The notes under the pieces: model-generated | Seen by the model: the letters and a program-made list of their open reading frames with translations, nothing else | What the model was told of the DNA's origin: nothing | Databases searched by the model: none | NCBI RefSeq assembly: GCF_039673065.1 | Contig: NZ_JBDJKW010000010.1 | Location: 77,510-141,509, forward strand | Length of the DNA: 64,000 bases | Direction: 5' to 3' | Origin: Allobosea sp039673065 | Lineage (GTDB): Bacteria > Pseudomonadota > Alphaproteobacteria > Rhizobiales > Beijerinckiaceae | Program-made: the position numbers and the translations under genes | Part shown: positions 1-8,568 of the stretch, one piece after another | Layout: every line of letters starts with the position of its first letter | Numbering within the stretch: the stretch's first letter is position 1

Positions 1-297
1 GCGGGCGCAGGCGTGGAGGTTACGAGCGCGGGAATAATAGCCGAGCCCGGCCCAGGCCTGCATCACCGCCTCGGACGGCGCCGCAGCTAGCGCCTCGACG
101 CTGGGAAAGCGGGCGAGGAAGCGCTCGAAATAGGGCTTTACCGCCGCGATCGTGGTCTGCTGGAGCATGATCTCCGAGAGCCAGACGCGATAGGGATCGG
201 CCTGCTCGCCGGGCAGCGCCCGCCAGGGCAGCACCCTGCGGTGGCGGTCGTACCAGGCGAGGAGGTCGGCGGCGTCGGGACGGGCGGAGGCGCTCAT
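1..297 (-). CDS. mutY: A/G-specific adenine glycosylase MutY (5' part only)
   Basis: This is the N-terminal 99 residues of MutY, the base-excision glycosylase that removes adenine mispaired with 8-oxoguanine; the rest lies beyond the left edge of the window. The visible part has the family features WYDRHRRVLPWR, then EIMLQQTTIAAVKPYFERF, then the helix-hairpin-helix lead-in AWAGLGYYSRARNLH. The start ATG at 297-295 overlaps the stop of the upstream GGDEF gene in an ATGA arrangement, so translation of mutY is probably coupled to it. The mutY-dciA-dsbA-smc neighbourhood is common in alphaproteobacteria. The catalytic Asp, the Fe-S cluster and the NUDIX-like domain cannot be checked here. Confidence 0.93.
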   Translation of the reverse strand, partial: MSASARPDAADLLAWYDRHRRVLPWRALPGEQADPYRVWLSEIMLQQTTIAAVKPYFERFLARFPSVEALAAAPSEAVMQAWAGLGYYSRARNLHACAR

Positions 298-1280
298 GCC
301 CCCGGTTTAGCGCGGCCCCATCCGCCTGCAAGCAGAAGCGGAACCGGCTCGCCATGCGGACCGGGGAAACTCGGTGCCAGACCGGCGGGGCACGCCAGCC
401 GCGCCCGCAGGGCGACCGGCTCGCCGCCGGCCTTGGCGGCGTACATCAGCATGTCGGCCTGGCCGAGCAGCGCGTCGACGGTCGTCCGCGAAGGCGCTTC
501 GGCCACGCCGATCGCGGCCCCGACCTGCAGCGCGCATTCGCCGATGGCGATCGGCTCGGCGATGCGGGCCCCGAGCGCCCGGTAGCGCGCGAGCGAGAGA
601 TCGTCGCCCGCGTCATGGCGCGAGACCACGGCGAACTCGTCGCCGCCGAGGCGCGCGACGAGATCGCCGCAGCCGCGCCAGGCCTCGAGCCGGCCGGCGA
701 CGACGCGCAGCACCTCGTCGCCGATGGCGTGGCCGTAGCGGTCGTTGACCGCCTTGAAGCCGTTGAGGTCAATATAGGCGAGGAGGACGCGCTCGCCGCG
801 CCGCTCGGCCAGCACCCGGGCGAGATGGCTCTCGAAGGCGGCCCGGTTGTGCAGCCCGGTCATGGCATCGCGCAGGGCGGCGTCGAGCAGCGACCGCTCG
901 AAGGCCTTGCGCTGCGCATTGTCGGTGACGATCTCGATATCGACGCTCTCGCCATGGACGCGGCGGCGCTGGGCGCTGATCAGGGTCGGGACGATGCGGC
1001 CGCTGACATGCAGCATGTCGATCTCGGCCTGCTCGTAATGGCCCTGGCCGTCGAGCAGGGCCATGCGGCGCATCCGGGCCGGATCGTCCATGGCATAGGG
1101 CAGATCCTGGCAGAGCGGACGGCCCAGCACCTCGCCGCAATCCCGGCCGACCAGGGCCAGATAGGCCCGGTTGACCTTTAGGTAGCGGGATTGCTCGTCG
1201 ATCGTGGACAGCGAGAAGGCCACCGGCGACAGCTCGAACAGATCGTCGAGCACGAGATCGATGACTTCCTTCGAGACCAT
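294..1280 (-). CDS. PAS-GGDEF diguanylate cyclase
   Basis: This is a 328-residue soluble protein with an N-terminal PAS-like sensor (about residues 10-120, including the YLKVNRAYLALVGR stretch) and a C-terminal GGDEF domain (about 130-290). The active-site motif GGDEF at 212-216 is intact, preceded by DAMTGLHNRAAF and IDLNGFKAVND, so it should make cyclic di-GMP. The allosteric RxxD site is not in register: the segment before the motif reads RGCGDLVARL, so product inhibition may be weak or absent. No membrane segment or signal peptide is seen. It ends in a Pro/Gly-rich tail and its TGA overlaps the mutY start by 4 nt, an unusual partner for a DNA repair gene. The signal sensed by the PAS domain is unknown. 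Confidence 0.88.
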   Translation of the reverse strand: MVSKEVIDLVLDDLFELSPVAFSLSTIDEQSRYLKVNRAYLALVGRDCGEVLGRPLCQDLPYAMDDPARMRRMALLDGQGHYEQAEIDMLHVSGRIVPTLISAQRRRVHGESVDIEIVTDNAQRKAFERSLLDAALRDAMTGLHNRAAFESHLARVLAERRGERVLLAYIDLNGFKAVNDRYGHAIGDEVLRVVAGRLEAWRGCGDLVARLGGDEFAVVSRHDAGDDLSLARYRALGARIAEPIAIGECALQVGAAIGVAEAPSRTTVDALLGQADMLMYAAKAGGEPVALRARLACPAGLAPSFPGPHGEPVPLLLAGGWGRAKPGA

Positions 1281-1478
1281 GGACGCTAAGCCGGTTCATC
1301 AGGGCCGGGCGCGACGGCGCCGACGGTGGAGACCGGGCGATGGTCGCGCCTGCCCTCTTAACGTTCGCTGAAGCCGGCGGCTGCAATCCACCGCAGATCG
1401 GCTCTTCCTATCGGCTGTCGCAATCGCCCGTTGCAATCGGCTCTTGCACCCGCCGGCCCGGCGGGCGCAGATACCGCG

Positions 1479-1985
1479 ATGGCGCCCAAACCCCTCGCCG
1501 ATCTGGTGGAAGACTGCCTGGCTCCCGCGCTCGCCGCGCAGGGCTTCGCCGGCCGTTCCGTCGTGGCCTTCTGGCCCGAGATCGTCGGCGAGCGCCTGGC
1601 CGACCGGACGCGGCCGCTCAAGATCGACTGGCCGCGCCGGCGCAATGCGCCGGGCGAGGTCGCCGATCCCGCGACGCTGGTGGTGCGGGTCGAAGGCGCC
1701 TTCGCGCTGGAGATGCAGCAGCTCGGCCCGCTGGTGATCGAGCGGGTCAACACCCATCTCGGCTGGCGCGCGGTCGGCAAGCTGGTACTGAAGCAGGGGC
1801 CGGTGGCGCCGCCGCCCGCCGCGCCGCCACCACCGCCGCTCGACCCCGCCGCGCTGGCGCGCATCGAGCAGTTGACCACTGCGGTCACCGGTGACGGCCT
1901 GCGCGCGGCGCTGGCGCGGCTCGGCCGGGGCGTGCTGTCGCGGCATCGCAGCGCCGCGAAGACACGGCTTCGTGACGGCATGTGA
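1479..1985 (+). CDS. dciA: DUF721 / DciA-family protein
   Basis: This is a 168-residue protein with a DUF721 domain (about residues 5-110): FWPEIVGERLADRT near the start, then a beta segment LVVRVEGAFALEMQQLG and ERVNTHLGWRAVGKLVLK. This matches the DciA family, which interacts with the replicative helicase DnaB and assists its loading in bacteria without DnaC; that role here rests on family knowledge. A proline-rich linker (PPPAAPPPPPLD) leads to a short C-terminal helix. An in-frame upstream start at 1431 would add 16 residues; I prefer ATG 1479 because MAPKPLADLVEDCL begins the conserved part. It is divergent from the GGDEF-mutY pair and upstream of dsbA and smc. Confidence 0.8.
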   Translation: MAPKPLADLVEDCLAPALAAQGFAGRSVVAFWPEIVGERLADRTRPLKIDWPRRRNAPGEVADPATLVVRVEGAFALEMQQLGPLVIERVNTHLGWRAVGKLVLKQGPVAPPPAAPPPPPLDPAALARIEQLTTAVTGDGLRAALARLGRGVLSRHRSAAKTRLRDGM

Positions 1986-2058
1986 CCGAACCGATCTTGC
2001 CACAATCCTGCGCGCCACTATGGTCCGCACCCAGTCGACACCATCAGGAATTGCATCG

Positions 2059-2679
2059 ATGACCAGCCGCCGCACCATCCTGCTCGGCACTGCCAGCCTG
2101 GCGCTCGCGCCCGTCCTCTCCGTCCGTGGCGCGCTGGCGCAGACCGTGCCCGGCACGGCCAACCCGATGGGCGACGTCTGGCTGGGCAGCCCCGACGCCA
2201 AGGTCACGATCGTCGAATACGCCTCGCTGACCTGCGGCCACTGCGCCACCTTCCACCGCGACACCTGGCCGGCGCTGAAGGCCAAGTACATCGACACGGG
2301 CAAGGTGCGCTTCGTGCTGCGCGAGTTCCCGCTCGACCCCTACGCCACCGCCGGCTTCATGCTCGCCCGCTGCAACGGCAACGACAAATACTACGCGATG
2401 ACCGACCTGCTGTTCGACCAGCAGCGCAACTGGGCCTTCACCGAAAACCCGCGCGTGGCGCTGCAGAACCTCGTCAAGCAGGCCGGCTACACCGAGGCAT
2501 CCTTCAACGCCTGCCTGCAGCGCCAGGACCTCTACGACGCGGTCAACAAGGTCAAGGAAGGCGGCACGCAGGCCGGCGTCGATTCCACCCCGACCTTCTT
2601 CATCAACGGGCAGAAGCGCTCGGGCGCGCTCAGCATGGCCGAGTTCGACAAGATCCTGGCGCCGCTGGTCGGCAGCTGA
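2059..2679 (+). CDS. DsbA-family thiol:disulfide oxidoreductase, exported
   Basis: This is a 206-residue thioredoxin-fold protein. It starts with a probable Tat signal (SRRTILL at residues 3-9, then a hydrophobic run ending ALA-Q near 28), so it acts in the periplasm. The active site is CGHC at 59-62 within EYASLTCGHCATFH, and the cis-proline loop is STPTFFING near residue 185. It belongs to the DsbA/DsbG-like (thioredoxin_4) family that catalyses disulfide exchange in secreted proteins; the substrate is unknown. The start at 2059 is chosen because it gives a clean signal sequence; the longer frame from 1891 runs into the end of dciA. It sits 56 bp before smc, an arrangement common in this order. 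Confidence 0.88.
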   Translation: MTSRRTILLGTASLALAPVLSVRGALAQTVPGTANPMGDVWLGSPDAKVTIVEYASLTCGHCATFHRDTWPALKAKYIDTGKVRFVLREFPLDPYATAGFMLARCNGNDKYYAMTDLLFDQQRNWAFTENPRVALQNLVKQAGYTEASFNACLQRQDLYDAVNKVKEGGTQAGVDSTPTFFINGQKRSGALSMAEFDKILAPLVGS

Positions 2680-2735
2680 GCCCGGCGGGTGGCCTTGCCT
2701 CCCGCCTGTCCAGACGCCCCGCCCGAGACGCGCCG

Positions 2736-5700
2736 ATGCAGCTGACGCGCCTCAGGCTCGCGGGGTTCAAGACCTTCGTCGAACCGACGGAGTTTCCGAT
2801 CGAGCCGGGGCTGACGGGCATCGTCGGCCCCAATGGCTGCGGCAAGTCCAATCTGGTGGAAGCCCTGCGCTGGGTGATGGGCGAAAGCTCGTTCAAGAAC
2901 ATGCGCGGCGCCGGCATGGACGACGTGATCTTCGCCGGCTCGGCCGAGCGTCCGGCCCGCAACATGGCCGAGGTCGCCCTCACCCTCGACAATGCCGACC
3001 GCAAAGCCCCGTCCGCCTTCAACGACAGCGACGTGCTCGAGGTCACCCGGCGCATCGAGCGCGCCGAGGGCTCGACCTACCGCGTCAACGGCAAGGAGGT
3101 GCGGGCGCGCGACGTGCAACTGCTCTTCGCCGACGCGGCGACGGGCGCCCGCTCGCCGGCGCTGGTGCGCCAGGGCCAGATCAGCGACCTGATCGCCGCG
3201 CGGCCGCAATCGCGCCGGCGCATCCTGGAAGACGCCGCCGGCATCGCGGGACTCTACAGCCGCCGTCACGAAGCGGAGCTGCGTCTGCGCGGCGCCGAGG
3301 ATAATCTCACCCGGCTGGAGGACGTGCTCACCGCGATCGACGGGCAGCTCGATTCGCTGCAGCGCCAGGCGCGACAGGCCGGGCGCTATCGCACGGTGGC
3401 CGCGGAGATCCGCCGCGCCGAGGCCGTGCTGGCCCTGATCGCCGAAGCCGAGGCGCGCTCGCAGCGCGAGACCGCCCGCCGCCTGCTCGACGAGGCCAGC
3501 GCCGCGATGGAGCAGCGCAACGCGGCACAGGCGGACGCGGCCCGGCTCCAGGCGATCGCGGCCCATGCAATGCCCGGCCTGCGCGAGGCTGACGCCGCGG
3601 CGGCCGCGGCACTGGTGCGGCTGCAGCGCGGGCTCGACGAGATCGAGGCCGAGAACCGCCGGGCCAAGCGCCGCGTCGAGGAACTGGCCAAGAGGCTGTC
3701 CGAGCTGGCGACCGACCGTGAGGCGCAGGCGCGGCTCGGCACCGACGCTGCCGACAGCCTCGCCCGGCTCGCGGCCGAGGACGACGCCCTGGCGCGCGAG
3801 GCGCAGGCAGGGGCGGAATCGGATGAGGATATCGCGGCGACGCTGACGGCGGCCGAGGCGGCGCTGGCGCAGAGCGAGGCCGCCCATGGCGCGCTCCAGA
3901 CCCGCCTCGCCGAGCAGGCGGCCCGGCGTGCCGCCGTGGAGAAAACGCTGCGCGACGCCGGCGAGCGCGAGCGCCGCAGCGCCACTGAGCTGGCGCAGGT
4001 CGAGGCCGAGGCCGCCTCCCTGACCGCGGAAGGCGGCGGCAAGGGCTTCGCCGCGCTGCGCGAGGCGGTCGCCACGGCGACGCTGGCCCTGGCCGAGGCG
4101 GACGCCGCCGCGGCTGCGGCGCGCAGCACGGTCGCTGCAGCCCGCGACGAGGAGACCCGCCGGCGCGCGCCACTGGCGCAGGCCGACCGCGCCATGCAGC
4201 GGCTGGAGACCGAGATCGCGACGCTGCGCAAGCTTCTCGCCCCGGCGCCCGGCCAGGGCGGGCACGCGCTGCTCGACGACGTCTCGACCGGCAAGGGGCT
4301 CGAAACCGCGCTCGGTGCGGTGCTCGGCGACGATCTAGACGCCTCGGACGATGCCGCAGCGCCGGTGCATTGGCGCGATACCGGTCTCGGGGACGAGGAC
4401 CCGCCGCTCCCGGCCGGCGCGGAACCGCTCTCGGAGTATGTGCGGGCGCCCGCCCTGCTGCTGCGCCGCCTGCGCCAGATCGGCCTGGTGGCGCGCGCAG
4501 ATGGCGAACGGCTCAGCGGCGGGCTGCGGCCGGGCCAGCGTCTGGTCTCGCGCGAGGGCGACGTCTGGCGCTGGGACGGCTTCACCAGCGCGGCCGAGGC
4601 CCCGAGCGCCGCGGCGCGACGGCTGGCCGAGCGCAACCGGCTGGCAGAGCTGGAAGCGCTGGCGGAGCAGGCCCGCGGCGCCCTGGCACGCGCCGGCGAG
4701 GCGCTGGCGGAGGCGACTGCGCGCAGCAAGGACGCGACGGCGGCCGAGGCCGCTGCGCTGGAGTCCGTCCGCGGCGCCCGGGCCGGGCTCGACCGGGCCC
4801 GGGAGGCGCTGGCGCTGGCCGAACGTCAGGATGCGCGACTCTCGGCCCGCCGCTCGGCGCTGGCGGAGGCGAGCGGTCGCCTCGGGCGCGCCATCGCCGT
4901 AATCCGCGCCGAAATCGCCCAGGCCGAGGGCGAGCGGCAGGCGCTCGCCGCCGCCCCGGCGCTGGACGCCGCCATGCTCGCGGCCCGCGCCGATCTCGCC
5001 GAACGCCGGCAGGCGGCGTCGGAGGCGCGCGCCCGGATGCAGACGCGGGCCCGCGAGAGCGAATTGCGCGCCGACCGCCGCGCGGCCATCGCCCGCGAGA
5101 TCGCGGCCTGGCGCCAGCGTGCCGCCGGCAGCGCCGAGGCCACAACGCAGATCACGACGCGAATCGCCGAGGCGACCGAAGAGCACACGCGCCTGCTGGG
5201 CGCTCCCGACACCTATCTGGTCGAGCGCCGCCGGCTGCTCGCCGCGATCGAGGCGGCCGAGACCGCCCGCATGCAGGCCGCCGCCCGGCTGGCCGAAGGC
5301 GAGGCGGCGCAGGCGCAGGCGGACGGGCAGGCGCGCGCCGCGCTGGACGCCCTGTCCGCCGCCCGCGAGGCCCGCGCCGGGGCCGAGGCCCGTCTCGAAG
5401 CCGCTGCGCAGCGCCTCGCCACCGTCCTGCAGCGCATCGCCGAGGATCTCGACAGCGATGTCGCCGGTTTGCGCCCGATGGCCGCCCTGCGCGCCGACGA
5501 GCCCCTTCCCCAAGCCGACGAGGTCGAGCGCCGGCTTGCCGGGCTCAAGGCCGAGCGCGACCGTCTCGGCGCGGTCAATCTGCGCGCCGAGGATGAGCTC
5601 GCCGAGATCCAGGGCCGGCGCAGCGGCCTCTCCGCCGAGCGCGACGACCTCACCGAGGCGATCCGGCGGCTGCGCCACGCGATCGGCGCGCTCAACCGCG

Positions 5701-6191
5701 AGGGACGCGAGCGGCTTCTGGCGGCCTTCGAGATCGTCGACGGGCATTTCCGCCATCTCTTCGGGGTGCTGTTCGGCGGCGGCACGGCCGAGCTCTCGCT
5801 GGTCGATTCGGACGATCCGCTCGAGGCCGGGCTGGAGATCATCGCCCGCCCGCCGGGCAAGAAGCCACAGGTGATGACGCTGCTCTCCGGCGGCGAGCAG
5901 GCGCTGACCGCGACCGCGCTGATCTTCGCAGTGTTCCTGACCAATCCCTCGCCGATCTGCGTGCTCGACGAGGTCGACGCGCCGCTCGACGACGCCAATG
6001 TCGAGCGCTATTGCGATCTGCTCGACGAGATGGCGCGCAGCACCGCGACGCGCTTCATCCTGATCACGCACAACCCGATCACCATGGCCCGGATGGACCG
6101 GCTGTTCGGCGTCACCATGGCCGAGCGCGGCGTCAGCCAGATGGTCTCGGTGGACCTCGCCACGGCCGAACGCATCCGCGAAGTGGCGTGA
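2736..6191 (+). CDS. smc: Chromosome segregation protein SMC
   Basis: This is a full-length 1151-residue SMC ATPase, the core of the condensin complex that works with ScpA/ScpB to compact and segregate the chromosome. The Walker A motif GPNGCGKSN is at 31-39 and the N-terminal head also holds LVRQGQI and the AAGIAGLYSRR segment. Two long Ala/Glu/Arg-rich coiled coils flank a hinge at roughly residues 500-620. The C-terminal head has the ABC signature LLSGGEQALTA near 1050, Walker B ICVLDEVDAPLDD near 1075 and the switch His in LITHNP. The extreme Ala/Arg content of the coils reflects high GC. The start MQLTRLRLAGFKTF is typical of the family. Confidence 0.97.
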   Translation: MQLTRLRLAGFKTFVEPTEFPIEPGLTGIVGPNGCGKSNLVEALRWVMGESSFKNMRGAGMDDVIFAGSAERPARNMAEVALTLDNADRKAPSAFNDSDVLEVTRRIERAEGSTYRVNGKEVRARDVQLLFADAATGARSPALVRQGQISDLIAARPQSRRRILEDAAGIAGLYSRRHEAELRLRGAEDNLTRLEDVLTAIDGQLDSLQRQARQAGRYRTVAAEIRRAEAVLALIAEAEARSQRETARRLLDEASAAMEQRNAAQADAARLQAIAAHAMPGLREADAAAAAALVRLQRGLDEIEAENRRAKRRVEELAKRLSELATDREAQARLGTDAADSLARLAAEDDALAREAQAGAESDEDIAATLTAAEAALAQSEAAHGALQTRLAEQAARRAAVEKTLRDAGERERRSATELAQVEAEAASLTAEGGGKGFAALREAVATATLALAEADAAAAAARSTVAAARDEETRRRAPLAQADRAMQRLETEIATLRKLLAPAPGQGGHALLDDVSTGKGLETALGAVLGDDLDASDDAAAPVHWRDTGLGDEDPPLPAGAEPLSEYVRAPALLLRRLRQIGLVARADGERLSGGLRPGQRLVSREGDVWRWDGFTSAAEAPSAAARRLAERNRLAELEALAEQARGALARAGEALAEATARSKDATAAEAAALESVRGARAGLDRAREALALAERQDARLSARRSALAEASGRLGRAIAVIRAEIAQAEGERQALAAAPALDAAMLAARADLAERRQAASEARARMQTRARESELRADRRAAIAREIAAWRQRAAGSAEATTQITTRIAEATEEHTRLLGAPDTYLVERRRLLAAIEAAETARMQAAARLAEGEAAQAQADGQARAALDALSAAREARAGAEARLEAAAQRLATVLQRIAEDLDSDVAGLRPMAALRADEPLPQADEVERRLAGLKAERDRLGAVNLRAEDELAEIQGRRSGLSAERDDLTEAIRRLRHAIGALNREGRERLLAAFEIVDGHFRHLFGVLFGGGTAELSLVDSDDPLEAGLEIIARPPGKKPQVMTLLSGGEQALTATALIFAVFLTNPSPICVLDEVDAPLDDANVERYCDLLDEMARSTATRFILITHNPITMARMDRLFGVTMAERGVSQMVSVDLATAERIREVA

Positions 6192-6284
6192 ATCCCGGCA
6201 GAATCCGTCCCGCAATGCGGCAAAAATGTCGCATGCACGCCAAATATCGCGTTATTTCAAAGAGTTATAACCAATCGACCCGCC

Positions 6285-6313
6285 TTGACAGCATCCGGGG
6301 CGGGCAATAAAGG
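6285..6313 (+). promoter_or_regulatory. Probable sigma-70 promoter of the atp F0 operon
   Basis: TTGACA at 6285-6290 and TAAAGG at 6308-6313 are separated by 17 bp in the 221-bp gap between smc and atpI. The -35 box is a perfect consensus and the region is locally AT-richer than its surroundings; the -10 box is weak. It lies about 100 bp upstream of the atpI start. The assignment is by inspection only. Confidence 0.5.
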
Positions 6314-6412
6314 AGGCCGTGCTGACGATGGCTCGATGAGCGGGCCGGGACGAGGCTGCGAAGGTTTTTGCCGCGATCGCGCACCATTGCGATCACAGAA
6401 GAGGCCTTTTGC

Positions 6413-6763
6413 ATGTCCGACCCGGAGAAAAACGCCACGGATCCTGAGTTGCGGGCGAGACTCGACTCGCTGTCTTCCGCGTTGCGGCAGACCGCCAAGG
6501 CCGAAGAGGCCGAAGCGAAGGCGTCGGGAGACGACAAGGCCCTGAGCGGGGCCCTGTCGTCGGGTTTGCGCGCGGCGGCGGATCTGACCGGCGGCGTCAT
6601 CGCAGGTGCCCTGATCGGGTATCTGGGAGATCGGTGGTTGGGGACGTCGCCGTTCCTGCTGATCGCCTTCCTGGCGGTCGGGACCATTGCCGGTTTCCGC
6701 TCGGTCTACCGATTGGGGGCGCGCCCGACCGTGGAACGGACGCGGCAGGCTCCCAAGGATTGA
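6413..6763 (+). CDS. atpI: ATP synthase protein I (AtpI)
   Basis: This is a 116-residue small membrane protein at the head of the F0 operon. The N-terminal 60 residues are charged and hydrophilic; two membrane helices follow (GGVIAGALIGYLGDRWLG and FLLIAFLAVGTIAGF). AtpI is linked to assembly of the c-ring and Mg2+ handling in other bacteria and is not a structural subunit. The C-terminal membrane part is the conserved signature. The frame extends upstream to a TTG at 6368, but ATG 6413 fits the usual start MSDP. It is followed by atpB after 46 bp. Confidence 0.88.
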   Translation: MSDPEKNATDPELRARLDSLSSALRQTAKAEEAEAKASGDDKALSGALSSGLRAAADLTGGVIAGALIGYLGDRWLGTSPFLLIAFLAVGTIAGFRSVYRLGARPTVERTRQAPKD

Positions 6764-6809
6764 AGATGGCTTTTGCGGCGCGATGAGGCCGCGTGAAGAG
6801 GGTGTGAGA

Positions 6810-7571
6810 ATGGCGGCCGGCGGCGGTATCGATCCGATCCACCAATTCGAGCTCAAGCCCCTCGTCGGCTTGAGGCTCGGCAATCTCGACCTCTCCTTCA
6901 CCAACTCGTCCCTGTTCATGGCGCTGACGGTCGCGGTCGTCACCGGCCTGATGATCTACGGCTCGAGCCAGCGCGCGGTCGTCCCCGGCCGCCTGCAGTC
7001 GCTCGCCGAGATGGCCTATGAGTTCGTCGCCTCGACGGTCACCGGCGTGATGGGCAAGGAGGGGATGCGCTTCTTCCCCTTCGTCTTCTCGCTCTTCATG
7101 TTCGTGCTGACGGCGAACCTGCTCGGCATGATCCCGGGCTCCTTCACCGTCACGAGCCACATCGTCGTCACCGCCGCCTTCGCCTTCCTGGTGATCGGCG
7201 TGGTGCTGGTGTACGGCATCGCCAAGCATGGCAGCCACTTCTTCGGCCTGTTCGTGCCGAAGGGCGCGCCGGGCTGGCTGCTGCCCTTCATGGTGCTGAT
7301 CGAGGCGGTGTCCTTCGTCTCGCGCCCGATCTCGCTGAGCCTGCGTCTCTTCGGCAACATGCTCGCCGGCCACGTGGCCCTCAAGGTGTTCGGCGGCTTC
7401 GTCGTGATGCTGACCGGCTCGCTCGGCATCGGCATGGTGCTGGCGCCGCTGCCGATGCTGCTGGCGATCGCGCTCACGGCTTTCGAGTTCCTCGTCGCCT
7501 TCCTGCAGGCCTATGTCTTCGCGATCCTGACCTGCGTCTATCTCAACGATGCCCTGCATCCCGGCCACTGA
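6810..7571 (+). CDS. atpB: F0F1 ATP synthase subunit a
   Basis: This is a 253-residue integral membrane subunit forming the proton half-channels against the c-ring. The family hallmark around the essential arginine is present as SLSLRLFGNMLAGHV, and the C-terminal helix AFEFLVAFLQAYVFAILTC carries the conserved Glu/Gln positions. Hydrophobicity suggests five to six transmembrane helices. The start MAAGGGIDPIHQFEL at 6810 matches alphaproteobacterial AtpB, whose N terminus has the PIHQFE motif; the frame is open further upstream, but that part is not conserved. It is second in the atpI-B-E-F'-F operon. Confidence 0.96.
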   Translation: MAAGGGIDPIHQFELKPLVGLRLGNLDLSFTNSSLFMALTVAVVTGLMIYGSSQRAVVPGRLQSLAEMAYEFVASTVTGVMGKEGMRFFPFVFSLFMFVLTANLLGMIPGSFTVTSHIVVTAAFAFLVIGVVLVYGIAKHGSHFFGLFVPKGAPGWLLPFMVLIEAVSFVSRPISLSLRLFGNMLAGHVALKVFGGFVVMLTGSLGIGMVLAPLPMLLAIALTAFEFLVAFLQAYVFAILTCVYLNDALHPGH

Positions 7572-7635
7572 CGGCCACGCAGGTATCGCGAGAGTTCAAC
7601 ACCCCCAACGCCTCGTTCACACTCGGAGAAAGACC

Positions 7636-7863
7636 ATGGACTTCACTGCGGCCAAGTTCCTCGCTGCCGGTATCGCCTGTCTCGGCATGGGCCTCGCCGC
7701 CATCGGCGTCGGCAACATCTTCGGCCAGTTCCTCTCGGGCGCCCTGCGCAACCCGTCGGCCGCCGACGGCCAGTTCGGCCGCGCCTTCATCGGCGCCGCG
7801 CTGGCGGAAGGTCTGGGCATCTTCGCCTTCGTCGTCGCGCTGATCCTGCTGTTCGTGGTCTGA
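7636..7863 (+). CDS. atpE: F0F1 ATP synthase subunit c
   Basis: This is the 75-residue proteolipid that oligomerises into the rotor ring. Two helices are joined by the polar loop RNPSAADGQFGRA. The proton-binding carboxylate is Glu58 in GAALAEGLGIF, and the first helix carries the glycine pattern GMGLAAIGVGNIFG used in ring packing. The length and absence of a signal peptide are typical. A stem-loop follows directly (see 7881-7912), which may set a higher output of atpE than of the b-type subunits, as the ring needs many copies. Confidence 0.97.
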   Translation: MDFTAAKFLAAGIACLGMGLAAIGVGNIFGQFLSGALRNPSAADGQFGRAFIGAALAEGLGIFAFVVALILLFVV

Positions 7864-7880
7864 AGACGGCTTCTCCGTTC

Positions 7881-7915
7881 GCTCCCGCAGGGCCACAGGG
7901 CCGTGCGGGAGCGCC
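7881..7915 (+). terminator. Intercistronic hairpin between atpE and the b' gene
   Basis: GCTCCCGCA (7881-7889) pairs perfectly with TGCGGGAGC (7904-7912). A further GGCC/GGCC pairing closes over the loop ACAG, and the hairpin is followed by GCCTTCTTT. It resembles a partial terminator or an RNA-stabilising 3' structure. It sits right after the c-subunit gene, so it may raise atpE mRNA relative to the downstream genes. Function is inferred. Confidence 0.55.
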
Positions 7916-7946
7916 TTCTTTCCCGACCAGCCTGAAAGGCGTCGCG

Positions 7947-8558
7947 ATGCAGATCGGCATTGCCACGAACCTCGCCCGGACGACGGCTTGGGCGGCGCTC
8001 GGCGCCGGCCTGATCCTCGTCCTGCCCGAAGCGGCGCATGCCGCGAGCGAGGCCGGTGCGGCAAAGGGCGCTTTCCCGCCCTTCGACAGCAAGACTTATC
8101 CAGGGCAGCTCTTCTGGCTCGCGCTGACTTTCGGCACGCTCTACTGGCTGATGTCCAGGATCGCGCTGCCGCGCGTCGGCGAGATCCTCGCCGAGCGTTC
8201 GGCGACGCTCTCGCGCGACCTGAACGAGGCCAACGCGGCCCAGGCCAAGGCGCAGGAAAGCGCCGCGGCCTATGAGGAGGCGCTCGCCAGCGCCCGCTCC
8301 CGCGCCCAGGCCATCGCCCAGGGCGCCCGCGCCGAGAGCGCGCGGCAGTCCGACGAGCGCCGCAAGGCGGTCGAGGCCGATCTCGCCGCCAAGGCCGTCC
8401 AGGCCGAAGCGTCGATCACGGCCGCGAAGGCCAAGGCGATGGAGAACGTGCGCAGCCTCGGTTCCGAGACCGCCGCCGCGATCGTCGCCAAGCTGACCGG
8501 CATCGAGCCGAACGCCGCCGAGGCCGCCAAGGCCGTCGACAGCGTACTGGCGCGCTGA
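7947..8558 (+). CDS. atpF2: F0F1 ATP synthase subunit b'
   Basis: This is a 203-residue stator subunit. The membrane anchor (about residues 55-75, QLFWLALTFGTLYWLMSRI) is followed by a long Ala/Glu/Arg coiled coil and the ASITAAKAKA stretch. The PRVGEILAER segment after the helix is characteristic of b-type subunits. The extra N-terminal hydrophobic region (to about residue 32) ending AHAAS resembles a cleavable signal, which is typical of the longer b' form. It pairs with the gene that follows to form the b/b' heterodimer seen in photosynthetic and many other alphaproteobacteria. It is 10 bp from the next gene. Confidence 0.92.
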   Translation: MQIGIATNLARTTAWAALGAGLILVLPEAAHAASEAGAAKGAFPPFDSKTYPGQLFWLALTFGTLYWLMSRIALPRVGEILAERSATLSRDLNEANAAQAKAQESAAAYEEALASARSRAQAIAQGARAESARQSDERRKAVEADLAAKAVQAEASITAAKAKAMENVRSLGSETAAAIVAKLTGIEPNAAEAAKAVDSVLAR

Positions 8559-8568
8559 GGAGGACGAG

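Noticed and set aside
354..1181. Long open frames on the + strand opposite the GGDEF gene
   Set aside because: Their Ala/Arg/Gly-rich, motif-free translations mirror the minus-strand gene; such shadows are common at this GC content.
4335..6215. A 626-residue minus-strand frame opposite smc
   Set aside because: Pure antisense shadow of a well-identified SMC; composition (His/Gln/Asp/Arg-rich) has no domain pattern.
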